Below are positions 20,174-31,037 of a DNA stretch of 64,000 nucleotides, piece after piece. Made by a program: the position numbers and the translations under genes. The notes under the pieces are model-generated. The model did no database searches, was not told the origin of the DNA, and worked only from the letters and a program-made list of their open reading frames with translations. The DNA comes from Phytophthora colocasiae (lineage: Eukaryota; Oomycota; Peronosporomycetes; Peronosporales; Peronosporaceae): NCBI GenBank assembly GCA_018806915.1, contig JAGKQI010000026.1, positions 496,001 to 560,000 on the forward strand. The letters are read 5' to 3'. Each line of letters begins with the position of its first letter. The first letter of the stretch is position 1.

Positions 20174-21180
20174 ACGATCCTCTACGCTCAACGTTGCTCT
20201 TCTCACTACAGTTGGAAGATCCTGTGACTTGTTTTGTCCGCTTTGCTGGCTCACAATTTTTTTTTACCGAAATGGCTACACGTGGCCAGCCAATCAGATC
20301 GATTCGCACAGCCGATTTGGTCCTCGCACCAGTGGGAGAAGTACAATGCACAGGCATGGGTCAAGAGTACTTAGGGTGTGCAGTGCAAATCAGTACTATA
20401 TCAGCAGTACTTTGCCATAGTACTTCATTAATTTGCATCGCTAAATTAGAACTCAAAAATAGTACTTCATCACTTGCGTTCAACGTTGATGCATCACTTT
20501 TCAACATTGACGTATTACTTCGCACTCACAACTGAAAGATTAAGCGCCTCACGGCGCTAATAGTTGCTAGTTGCGGGTGCGTGTGTGTGCGAAACACTTG
20601 GCACCTGGTTGCTTGACCCAAGGACAAAGTCTTCAGTTGATATGCTGGTTTGCCCACGCGTACGAAGTGAAAGTGACGACGAAACCAAGCACATCTCTCC
20701 CAAGAAGCTAAGAAAGAGGCGCTCAAGATCGAACAGGATGTGAAAAGCGTGCTTTCTTCTGGCAAATCACTGCTTTACAATGCACACCGCGAGGTATTTT
20801 GCTCGCTTTACTCACCCACGTCCTGTCACCCGGAAAGCGTGGCAAATTATCTACACCTCGAAGTAGATCTTGTACCTAGCGTGAATGATGAAACTGTGAT
20901 TTCCTGCACTGGCACGAGTTTGGCTGGGAAGAAGCGCTTCCAACGCGTTTCAGGAACGCGTATACACTACAGGCGGGTTCGTAATGAATTTGTTGCGGAC
21001 TCAAACCGACAATGAACGGGCAGAAAAGCAGGTATTGTTGAAGCACAACGAGAAGAAGATCCGACGTATGGAACAATTCGGTCAAGGTGTAAGCCTTACT
21101 GAGCTTATCGAGATCGATTGACTAGTACTTGAGTACTTGTAATGCATTAATTCATTTGCTTTGTGTGCGACGTGAAGTAC
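20174..21180. other. Transposon-like remnant with clustered AGTACT motifs
   Basis: AGTACT occurs five times in 20366-20468 and three more times in 21122-21181. Between the clusters lies a broken plus-strand frame (about 20700-21120). Its end reads EKQVLLKHNEKKIRRMEQFG, with a stop at about 21119 in a different frame from its beginning. I do not recognise the protein. The arrangement suggests a small inserted element. Confidence 0.35.
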
Positions 21181-21197
21181 TTAACCCCTCGAGTACG
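21181..21197 (+). repeat. Left piggyBac-type TIR with TTAA
   Basis: TTAA followed by CCCCTCGAGTACG. Identical (inverted) to 30630-30646. Confidence 0.8.
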
Positions 21198-22479
21198 AAA
21201 AAAAATGTGTTTTATATGCAGTATTCAGCATAATTAGTCTTGGCATTTGTTTGTTACGGGGTAGGGCGGACCTGGGTGATAGGTAGGCTAAGGACACAAA
21301 CGTGCTAAAGATGCATGTAAACTGAATATGAATTTACCATGACACGGTGTTGAACTGCATTATTCACCATTATGAAGATAGAGACTGGACACGTTTCCCG
21401 CCAACTTGAACAGAAACTAATGCGTTCATTTGGCCAGTTTCAAAAATTTTGAATTTGATACTTCCAATACAAACTCTTATATAGAAAGGAGGTGTGTCAT
21501 CCCTATGATTTGTTGCAATCAAAAGAAAGTGTTTGGTGTTTGATCTGTGATGATCAGACTTGGGATGTGCTGATGATGTGCTGCTAGACAGCACGCAATG
21601 TAATCATGTAGAGACCGAATAATACAGCTTATATGAGACCGTTCAAAACAAAAACGGTCTTAACGCCAAAGAGCTCGTTTTGAGTTACAGCGTCCATCGT
21701 ATTGTAGACATCCTAAGCTTCATTTTTAGCTATTGTACGACACCAGAAGACAACTAGTGCTCCAGCTACGGCCGTTGGCGTGAGCAGTCGAGGTGGTTGC
21801 TTCAAAAAATGTTTTTTTCGATTATTGATGTAAAAGACGTAAAATTTGACGTAGATTCCGTTTCTGGAATCCTTATCTCTCAACACATACTAGAACCTTA
21901 TCAAAACGTACAAAATCCTGCGGGAAAAAAACATTATGTGTGACACATAACCTCAAGTCCAAAACCAAATCAGTCATAACGCCGTTCAAATCAAAAGCGG
22001 TCCAATCGCCTACCGGTTGATAGTGTCGTTGCTGACGGAAGTAGCGGATCCATCTACTACGCGTGCACTCTCGCCCACTCAAGTAGACGCTGAGGCTTCA
22101 GCTTCACGAGCCATATCGCGCGCGCTGGAGCAAACTGGCCTGTGAAATGATTGGCTGAACTGGAAGATTAAAACACGTCAGCTCCAACAAAAAAAACAGC
22201 CACAAAGTGTTCTAAAGGCGTTTTCTCGAAACGAGGAAATTGAGTGTCAGTCGCACACCAAATTTTCAAACGGCCATATCTCTGCTGTAATAAAATTAGA
22301 TATGACGATTTTGTTTTGCGCGGTCTCCTGCATATTATGCAGGTCATTATTCAGCTTACCACCTACGGACTTGTTCTGCGCCTTTTGTTTGAAGCCGGAG
22401 TGCTCGGCGTACGATGGTGTTCCTGGCGTTGCACGTATGGCCTTGCGTCGCACTCGAATACTCCTACGGGGATAAGCTT
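21198..22479. other. Non-coding left arm of the piggyBac-type interval
   Basis: Short frames only. Two imperfect copies of a CGTTCAAA...CAAAA...CGGTC motif occur near 21632 and 21982. The last about 250 bases may contain the extreme 3' end of the transposase in shifted frames. Confidence 0.4.
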
Positions 22480-25400
22480 TCAATCGGCCCACTCCTTGTG
22501 CCAGATATCCCAGCACGTCATTGCCACTCCACGCACTTTGCGACGCGCTCGCATACAAAGGAAAATAGGACCACTCACTGCAGAAAAATGAAGTTGTAGA
22601 CGCACGCTGCACTCCTGCGCGCAACACAGAGCACACCTTGCATGTCCTTTGTCGACGTTTTGCCTGAGTATTCGCATTTCGCCACTCATCAACTTGGCGA
22701 GCTGGCTTCTTCCAGTCGAAATTGGCTCGTATGAAGCGGTTTCAGGTGGCCGCTGAGTACCGAATGTGTTAGCTTCGTACATGTCCGCCGGCACCAGGCT
22801 GCAAAGCTGCATATGCAGCTTCTTCAAGTACTTGACGTGGCTCAATGGGCTGGAGGTCTTGTTCTTGTGAAAAGCCTTGTGAACGATGTAACTGTTCACA
22901 ATGGCCACGTCAATTAGCCCGAGCACAAGCGACTTGTAGTTTTTTTTAATCGGAGGGCTCGCTGGAGCGAGTAGCGCTGTAGTCGCAGCTGGTCGTGGAC
23001 GTCCACGCCTCCCATGAAGGCGTGGTAATCCTTCACGACACAGGGGCACGCCACTTCCACCTGGGTTGCACCATCCTGCCGAACAACGCGGTCCATTTCA
23101 AGACTTCCACCAGTGCACAGGAAGTGAACGGGACGTGAGTCCCACCAGCTAATTGCTGCCATACTGGGGACGTGCTTCGACTTAGACACTTTGAAGGATC
23201 CGCGTGCAATCTCTGCAGGACGAGTTTTTTTCTTCTCGATCACAGACTTGCTGTAGCCTAGCCGATATGTCATGATAGTAAAAAACCATGACCAGCAACT
23301 GGATAGCTAGCGCAACGGATGTATAAAATCGGTCTATTACGACCAGCCGCATGCCTTCTTTCTTTGACTCACGACCAAAAACCTCCAGTAGGTTTCGAAC
23401 CACTGCTGCCGGCCCAGACTTCATGTCAGTGTTGTGCGCATCGCTTGAGTGCTCCTTCTTCCCGCAGTAGACCTCAAACCTGTTCATATTCAGTTTAAAA
23501 TTCTTCAGTCAGTGATCGAAAGCTGCATAATGCACTGTAGTGAAAAGAAACTTGCAAAAAAAACTTACCGGATGCAGTACGCAGTGGCTGCACTACAAAG
23601 CATAAAGAGCTTTGTGCCCCACTTGTGGGGCTTGTCTTTTAGGTGCACAGGCATCTTGTTGAACGATGATCGACTTGGCAGAATAGCCTCATCAAAAGCC
23701 AAGTGAGCAGGAGCGACACGTCCGTTGGAGAACTTCTACAACTTTTCTGATTTTCCAGGCTCTGTCGGCATGTGATCTGGGGTCTGCGTTCGAATTGAAG
23801 TGCAGATTGCGCGAAATTTCCAGAAAGCGGTCACGCGCTAGCACCGATCTGAAGCAGCCTCGAGAAATCGCTCCTTCATCAGTAGTCTTCCAGTGGTTTG
23901 TCAATTTTTCGCGGTTAGGAGCTATAGCTCGAGCGATCAATAGGCCAATAAACCGCCCGAGTTAACGAGGCAATATAGGCTTCATTCCTTCCAGTTCGTG
24001 TTCAATATCCCGTCTTGTCGTTTTGGGAAGCTTGTCATTGAATCTTCGTTTAGATCGATACCGTCTGAAGGCGGCATCCACTCGCAATGGCAACTTCTCA
24101 CGGTGATATTCATTTTAGCAGGCAGCAATATGCTGCCACAGAACTACCGGTATGAAGTAAAAAAAAATAGCGCAACCGGCGAGTCTCCTCGACGCAACAC
24201 TTCCGCACTTGGACCTGAGTAACCTTGTCTCAACCCCGGGTAGCTTCTAGTGTCATTAACCGGCTCATATGGGCTCATAAGATATTCGTGGATGTCGGGC
24301 TGGACAATATCTTCCCAACCAACCGTACCCATCTCGCGCAACACGGTATTCTTCAGGTTTCCAGCCAACACCTCGTCTTCTCCACCAAATTTGGACAGGA
24401 AGTCCTCCGCGAAAACCATTTCATCTGCAATTTGCTGTTCTGTTGCTTCAAGATCATCGGACACATCGTCTGGAACACAGAATGCTTCTGGGCCTTCATC
24501 CGAGCCGTATTCTCCAATTTCAATGTCATCCTTCTCTGCTTCATCGCCCGATTCCATTGCCCCAAATTGTGACCCGACATCTCCGTCAAGAACTGCATTC
24601 AGCAGGTCGCTGCTGTCTGCCAGGAGGAGCTCACTCCCAAATGAGATGGTTTGATCACCATCTTCATCGGAATCGTCTGTCATGACACCACATCACATGC
24701 AACACAATAGTCAGTATAAAATTCAGTAACATGCAGCATCGCATTCAGCATAGCAGACAGCAGACAATTCAGTATTACATGCAGCTTATTATACAGCTTA
24801 CCATTCTCGAATTCGCTTGCAGATGCTGCACTATCGTTTGGAGGTATGACGGTGTCCATGGAAGCCGAATCGTCGAATTCCGACCCCGTATCCACGTCTT
24901 GGACATGAGGTGATGTCGCCACCAGAGACCGTGGTGGTGTGCTCGCAACAGGACTAGGACTTTGGATCAAGGAACGACGGGTACGTCGCTTTCCCTGTGC
25001 CCGACGTGGCGGTGTCGTGACAGGTGGCGTCGCGTCTGTTGCCGCTTGTGACTGATTCGTAGTCACGGGAGAAAATGCCGCTTGAACTGGAGGCGTAACG
25101 GTAGGAGCTGCTGCGTCTCCATGTTCTGCTGAAGGAGCTGCAGGCGCTATTTGACCGTGGAGAGGAACACCAGCTTCCTTGCGCAGCACTGGTACCAATA
25201 CCACGATAGGTTAGAAAATATGAATAAACCGCTTTGATTTTAACATACGTAGAGCGTAATACTCCCACACAACCCTCTCACCGCGGACGTAGTCAACGCC
25301 TTCCGTTCCCGTTATTTTGCGGCCAGGACGGATGTAGAATTAGCGATCGTCTAGGCAGCCCGGTGGTGGCGGCTTACGCGTCCACCCTTTCTCCTTGAGC

Positions 25401-25483
25401 TCTTTCCAGACGGACTTGTGAAAGCGGCAGCTTGCCAGCCACACGTTGGGCCCGTTGGTCCGGTGAACCACTAGGTTTAACAT
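22480..25483 (-). pseudogene. piggyBac-type (DDE_Tnp_1_7) transposase, multiply broken
   Basis: Reading 3' to 5', exon pieces are recognisable. An N-terminal domain (VWKELKEKGWTRKPPPPG...GTEGVDYVRGERVVWEYYAL, 25249-25483, one in-frame TAA) is joined across a 60-bp intron (25189-25248) to a Pro/Thr-rich region, then across a 125-bp intron (24677-24801) to an acidic region beginning DSDEDGDQT. The catalytic core follows: RDRFLEISRNLHF, FDEAILPSRSSFN (first Asp), KPHKWGTKLFML, VVIDRFYTSVALA (second Asp) and FMGGVDVHDQL (third Asp). The C-terminus has a Cys-rich motif and TCWDIWHKEW. The DDD triad survives but frames shift at least three times, so this copy cannot make transposase. Confidence 0.85.
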
Positions 25484-25723
25484 TAAAATACGTTTTCGCA
25501 CAGAAAATGCATGATATCACATTTATTTGAGAATATCACAGAGACAATCTGAGAAACGCATTGAATTGCAGGCCCCCACATTGCTTTGTTGAAAAACACA
25601 GAAAAATGGGGTACCACCACATAAGACATAAAAAGAGTGGGTTTAGGGCAGACTTATCGCACTGTTTTGAAAGAGTGACCAACCATTGCGAGCCACCCCC
25701 TCCGCTCATTTGAATCCAGGACG

Positions 25724-27590
25724 ATGCCGAAGAAGAAGATTGACTGGCGAGAGCTCGCGTACGCATTAGGGAGGAAGAGGAACGACCTCCTCGACTCGGG
25801 AAGTCGACAAAGGGTCACGAAGGCCAACAGAAGTGCATGTACTTTATGTGCCGATCCTTCGAGACATTGTATGAAGTACCAGCTACTAGAGTGCAAGTCC
25901 GAAGTATGCAGAACAACATTCCCAGGGCTAAAGTGTCGATGGCGTGGCAAGGTACTAACGTGCTCGGTGACACGTAAGATGGCTGTGTACGAGACAGGAA
26001 GTCACTTTACGGAGGTACGGTCGCCGTAAAGCTTTTCTTACGCGACAGCAGAAACAATACTGTCAGGAGCTAACCGCTCAACGTATCAAACCCGTACGCG
26101 TTCCGGAACGCCCTTCGATCAAGATTTGGATTGGATGGAGATAAGTACCCCACCTTCGTCTCATCCAGAATTTTGTGAACTACTACTCGAAGTCCCAGCT
26201 TGGCTATAGTGACAGGCACGATAACATCAAGGAAATGGTGCGCGAGATGGATTTCAAAGATGGAACTGATGATTGTATTCCGATTGCATTTACAACTGGT
26301 AAAACTTCCGAAAGGCCATCTCATTGTCGGAGACGGATCTGACGAAGAGCCTTTTTGTCGTCGGTATCACTACTAAACGGTTGCTTACCCGTCTGGACCG
26401 AGATCCCAGCAGCTTCATTTTTCACATTGACGCAACGTTCAAATTATCTCAGGTCGGATATCCTGTTCTGGTGATTGGGATCTCAGACCGTGCTCGTAAG
26501 TTCCACGTGGTGGCTTTCATTATCATTTCTACTCGCGTGGAAGTGTCTATACAATGGCACTGCATTCGTTCAGGGTAATTTACCAGGATGTGGTGGGGAA
26601 GAAGATTAAACTCAAGTTTGTAATAGGAGATGCGGAGGACGGTCAGTTTAACGCATTGGAGAAGGTTTTCGATGTGACTGCGACTTCGTTTTCCTGATGT
26701 GTGTTTTCATGTCATGAAAGGTCCAGAAGAACGAACCAAGGGACTTCCTGACCGGATAGCTACCGGAATTCTCGCTCACATTTACGACATTCACTTCTGC
26801 TCTTCTGTGAGCGAGTTAACGCAGTCTGTGGAATTTTACTTGAACGTATGGAGTCAGTACCCGGACCTGGCTGTATTTTCGTCCTGCTAAGCGCAGTGGC
26901 TTAACTCGCGCTATTCGAGATGGCAGTGCTGTTACTTAGAACCGGGGTTTGCCACGACGAACAATCCTGTGGAGCAATTTAACCGCGTTTTAAAACGAGA
27001 CTACACTTTAAGAGCGCGTTTAAAGATGGGTCTTCTGATCAAGGTGCTGAGGCGAATGCGCGGGCAACAGGTCCCACGAAACCAGGGTGTTTAATTGTGC
27101 TCCTTCAGCGACCCAGCCGCTTATCCGCAGAACTAACCAGCTAAGGCGCGACAACCTGATTAATATCGGCCCCAGACCGGTTGGCAGTCCCAACAGGATT
27201 TGTTCGTGTTCAATCCCGCCCTGCTCCTCAGTTTATATTCCCGCTAAGAAGATAACGGTCGAGTACTTGGCTGTAACGGCGCAGATGGGGTCTAACTACG
27301 CTCGGATGGAGTACCAACGACAACCTGAAGAAGGATGGCTCGTGAACGTTGCCTCTGGATGGTGTCCAGTGCAAGTACTGGAGAAAATTTGGGTCATGTA
27401 TCCACCTTATTTACGCTCGAATTGCTTCCCAACGCGTGAACGCACAAGGAAAACGAATCCTCGTAAATCGCAACGTTGTTCGCAAGAAAAACGTGGAGAC
27501 CGCACCTGTTCAAACTGCGGTAGTTGGAAGACCTTTGCTAAACCGAAAGAGCCTCTGACTTATGTGTGGTTGTTCGGTAGCTCCTCACCG
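25724..27590 (+). pseudogene. Mutator-like (MULE) transposase 1, broken
   Basis: The N-terminal part from ATG 25724 has a FLYWCH-like zinc-binding region (CTLCADPSRHCMKYQLLEC, KVLTCSVTRKMAVYETGSHF). After a frame change comes FGLDGDKYPTF. The MULE DDE core follows with HIDATFKLSQVGYPVLVIGI (first D), FVIGDAEDGQFNALEKVFD (second D) and TNNPVEQFNRVLKRDY (E). A SWIM-type finger (VQCKYWRKFGSCIHL) is near 27360-27420. At least four frame changes or stops separate these parts. Orientation is opposite to the surrounding piggyBac and SET genes, which suggests a nested insertion. I could not define its terminal repeats. Confidence 0.8.
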
Positions 27591-27810
27591 TAGATAATGC
27601 TTTCATCAAGCAGGAATATGCATCTTGGTATTTACGACGGGACTATCAGTACCATGCAGGTGCAGTTTTCTTCTAAATCGTCCTAAAGTATATGCAATAT
27701 TCCCTGGAATTCATGTACACCAAAAAGGAATGCTCTGAATACGATATGTTGTATTAATCTTAGAGACATTCTACCAACAGCAACCTGCGCACTAGAACCT
27801 TAACCTAGTG

Positions 27811-28104
27811 TTAAGTTTCTGAGTGACCTACCTGTTGCCTTCCTTTGCTCAGACGCAGTATCTTGGTATTGTAACGTGTACACTGAGCATGTCGTCTCTT
27901 CAGCTGCTTTAAGCGTTTCCTCTTCTGCTTTTCCTCGCTGATGCGCTCTACGTAGCTATCGTGCATACGTTTGAGTAGCTTGCAGTCTGGCGCTCCACAT
28001 AATTCCAGTTCTGTGCTGCGTCGACTGCGCTCAAAAACTTCGACCATGCTTCGGCAATCCTCTTCATCACTTGCGTCTTCGTCAATTACTGTTGTACGAG
28101 GCAT
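27811..28104 (-). CDS. Unrecognised basic coiled-coil frame, probably an exon
   Basis: From ATG 28104 the protein starts MPRTTVIDEDASDEEDCRSM and continues into a helical, Lys/Arg-rich stretch (ERISEEKQKRKRLKQLKRRH). A candidate donor (GTAGGT) lies about six codons before the stop, so the frame may be one exon of a spliced gene with an acceptor near 27790. An open frame extends upstream to 28353. It sits between the Mutator-like and SET pseudogenes inside the piggyBac-type interval. I assign no function; transposon origin is likely. Confidence 0.35.
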   Translation of the reverse strand: MPRTTVIDEDASDEEDCRSMVEVFERSRRSTELELCGAPDCKLLKRMHDSYVERISEEKQKRKRLKQLKRRHAQCTRYNTKILRLSKGRQQVGHSET

Positions 28105-28440
28105 CTGCCAATACCTTTTTCTGACTTCCTTTAATACGACTGCGGAGAAACCTCTCATCCGTAGCAGGACGCTCCTTAGGATGGATGTCTTTCCTGGAAA
28201 TCGCATAGGCTTGCGCTTTGGCATCTCGAAGGCTCCGCAAAAGACCCAGAAGCGGCCTTCCATGATTGATGCAGTTATCAAATGATGGCAATACTGAACG
28301 GCATATAAAGAGGATTGGTTCTGGGCACGTTTCGGTACTGCAAAACCATTCACAGTACGTGATAGCTCTATACGGTACTCTCTACAATTATCACAGTGCG
28401 AAGTACGGTAGTGGTAGATGAATACGGTACTCTTTGCGAT

Positions 28441-28468
28441 TTTACTGTACTTTATAAAGTACAGTAAA
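28441..28468. other. Perfect 28-bp palindrome
   Basis: The arm TTTACTGTACTTTA is followed directly by its reverse complement with no loop. Several TACGGTACTCT and TACAGT motifs lie within 100 bases. No function is evident. Confidence 0.7.
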
Positions 28469-28902
28469 CGAAAAAGACATACCGTTGCTCACATGTTTAA
28501 ATACGAATACACTTCGAGTACAGTAACATGACATTTGGTACAGTCACCGTTTTTGAAGTGTTATACACAAGCCTCTCACTCTTAATATTTATTTAAAGAG
28601 TGAGCGCGCTATATCATTCAATGCACCAAAATGCTCTACGTGTTGTCCGTGTGCGGGTTTCTACTGAGCAGGTTACTCAAACCAAACACAGGGCAAGCAA
28701 AAGCGGCTTCATAACGGATCTCTATTCTCTGTATTATGTGAAACTAATTCGAGGCTTCTCACTCTTAATATACGTGTAAATGCTACGATTCATATTACCA
28801 TTCAAATGCTGTTGGTACGGAGATTGCAGTCTGAGTGCGGGTTTGGCTTCAATCACATTGAAATAAAAGTTATTACTAATTGAGTTAAGGTAGAGTGAAA
28901 GC

Positions 28903-30098
28903 TTAGCTAGTATCAGCACTCGAAACTTGAGTTTGACGGCATTTGGGAGTCGTGCAGGCGTGCTCGAACCACGTTGTTCCATAGTCCACGGTAATCTCTT
29001 CTCCTGTAGCAATCTTGGTGGTGGTCTTAACCATCACGTGTACGTCTCTGTTGTGCCGCATCTCAACAAACAGCGTGTTAGGGTCGCACGAGTGATTGAT
29101 GAAGCGGGCAACAGCCCCCCATTCCTCCGCGTCAATGAACAGCTTCTTGTTGCCACAACCTTTCGTCTGGAGGCTGATGACGTATTCCACTGGCGGATGT
29201 CCTTGTCAAAATTGTGGTCCGTTAGCAATCCTGTATAGGGGCTATCGTCGCCCCACTGGAATATCTTCAATGGCGCGAACACCGATGCCAATTGCCGACT
29301 TGAATAACTCCACACGATGGGACTCGTGAACTCCATTTGAGCAGCGCCCTTGGAAGATGCAGTTGTCGGTGGCACAGAACAGCTTTGTGGCATTCAGTCA
29401 TGCAGGTGTCTGGAAAGCAGTTAGCGATACAACTGCATCTGTCAGCCGGCCAGCTATCCTTGATAGCCACTCCATCTTTGATCTTAAGCTTGAGAGAATG
29501 CGTCACTTGAGCGGGCCAGGCCACTGTGTCAGATTTAGATTCTTCCTCCTGCTCCATACCCGTAATCTCAGGCTCCACATCCGGACCAAACGCTTCACTG
29601 ATTACGTCGGCTGGTTGTTTTGTTTCTTCCTCTTTCTCGGCGCGCAATGCCTTCAACGCTTCCCGAACTCCTGGAATTGCTAAAAACGCCTGGATAAACT
29701 TTGTCTTCATTGTTTTCGCGTGATAGATGCGTTGCGAATCACGCGTAGTCGCCCGACGAGCCTGGTAAGATGGCTTCCGTGAAATTTTCTTCGTCCATGG
29801 ATTGTTCTTCCGCTTCATTTGTTTATGCTTCGTCTCACGACCTTTGTACGTAGAGATGTTCGCAGTTTCGGCGGCTACAACTGACAGCTTTGTGTTTTGA
29901 GTGTCATTGTCGACGCTTGCATGTGATCCTCGCTTCTCCATCGCCCCCTGCCGTTAGATCGATGACATCTTCATCGAGATGGTGTGGCTGTCCTGTGGCT
30001 GGCTCACGCGCTGCGCTTTCAGGTGGTGGGGGGTACGTGTCAGGTGCCTCTTCCTCGCTGCTGCTCGTCACGAGATCGACAACCTCAGGACTAGCCAT
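28903..30098 (-). pseudogene. SET-domain histone methyltransferase-like gene, frameshifted, inside piggyBac-type termini
   Basis: From ATG 30098 the N-terminus carries VVDLVTSSSEEE and DVIDLTAGGD, both SUMO-interaction-motif-like, then (new frame at about 29940) a long basic region. A Cys-rich pre-SET/AWS-like part follows: RCSCIANCFPDTC, then FCATDNCIFQGRCSNG in another frame. The SET core is split over frames: SAIGIGVRAIEDIPVG, YTGLLTDHNFD, then EYVISLQTKGCGNKKLFID, ARFINHSCDPNTLF and GEEITVDYG. A post-SET CACTTPKC ends it. The NHSC and DYG signatures of a lysine methyltransferase are intact but at least three frameshifts break the gene. It shares strand with the piggyBac transposase and lies within the same TIR pair. 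Confidence 0.8.
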
Positions 30099-30609
30099 GC
30101 TTGAGCTGCTTCTGGAATGAATGCACCACACACACAAAACACATATTATGTTAGCAAACACCAATACTTGTTGGGACACACAATATTATGTTCTCGTACA
30201 CTAGCACTGGCTCAGCCAGGGGCTGTGGTTCGCACTGTTTGACTGAGCCTGTCTCCGCTCCGCCGAGATCTCTTGAGATCGGACTAAAGCGCTGCCAAAT
30301 GTCCCTTTTAGGAAAACACATAAAATTTTATGTGTTATTCAGGCCTGGTTCGGTATTCTTTATATTTTCTCGTTGGTCCGCGCGTCTGGCGGTGTCTCTA
30401 AAAAATAATGCAAATCAGTTGCAGTTTCGCAGAACTCGTTGAGAATTTATATTTCTAAAAACCCTGGTTGATGCACACTTCAACAGAGGTACAGAAACTA
30501 AACAAGTGCTTGACTTGGTGTTTGTATGCCACTGTGGCGGGGGAACACCAATACAACTTTAAGTCTAAATTTGCTTAAACTAAATATATTCAGTTTAAGT
30601 GGATAGGCT

Positions 30610-31026
30610 ATGCTGCATTATGCAGCATCCGTACTCGAGGGGTTAATCACTTTCACATCGTCCGAACTGCTGCATCACTTTGAAAAAATGGCCAGTACTC
30701 TTGACCCCTGTGCACAGGTGGCTCTGCGTGCTAAAGAGGAAGCGGAAGCCAAGGAACGACCGAAATGTCCAGCCAAGTTGTCCATGAAGAGCTCTGCTAT
30801 GTCTAGCGTTCGCAACATGGCTAGCCGCTTTGAAAAGAAGGCAGAACAGTCGCTGGCTAACTTGTCTTTCCGTACGGTAAGAAGCTTTTTCCCGACGGAG
30901 AAGAACGTTCGGGTTGGTGCAGAGAAGCAGAAGTACGAGATATGGAGAGAGCTGAAGACACGTGGATGGACGTCCATGCCTCCGTTTAATGGGGATTTTA
31001 TCACTGGAGCCAATCTGGTTAATTAA
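30610..31026 (+). pseudogene. Hypothetical frame spanning the right TIR; partial similarity to the piggyBac N-terminal domain
   Basis: The frame begins inside the right piggyBac-type terminus, so its first about 12 codons are transposon sequence. The outside part (from Met at about 30688) is Lys/Glu-rich and ends [16 protein letters not shown], resembling VWKELKEKGWTRKPPPP of the piggyBac-associated N-terminal domain at 25.4 kb. It stops 12 bases before the ABC transporter stop on the other strand. It may be a gene cut by the insertion or an older transposase fragment. Confidence 0.4.
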
Positions 31027-31037
31027 GTACAATCACT

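Larger units (their letters stand above)
21181..30646 (-). mobile_element. piggyBac-type terminal repeats bounding a 9.5-kb composite
   Basis: The left end reads TTAACCCCTCGAGTACG (21181-21197) and the right end its exact reverse complement (30630-30646). That is a 13-bp terminal inverted repeat with a TTAA target site, the hallmark of piggyBac-type transposons. Inside, on the minus strand, are a broken piggyBac-type transposase (22.5-25.5 kb) and a broken SET-domain gene (28.9-30.1 kb). A Mutator-like transposase lies on the plus strand (25.7-27.6 kb) and is probably a nested insertion. The size exceeds a typical 2.5-5 kb piggyBac, which fits nested insertions. Whether both termini belong to one original insertion cannot be proven by eye. 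Confidence 0.7.

Noticed and set aside
30643..30646. Coincidental TTAA at the right piggyBac-type end
   Set aside because: The adjacent 13 bases match the left end exactly in inverted orientation, so chance is very unlikely and the TIR call was kept.
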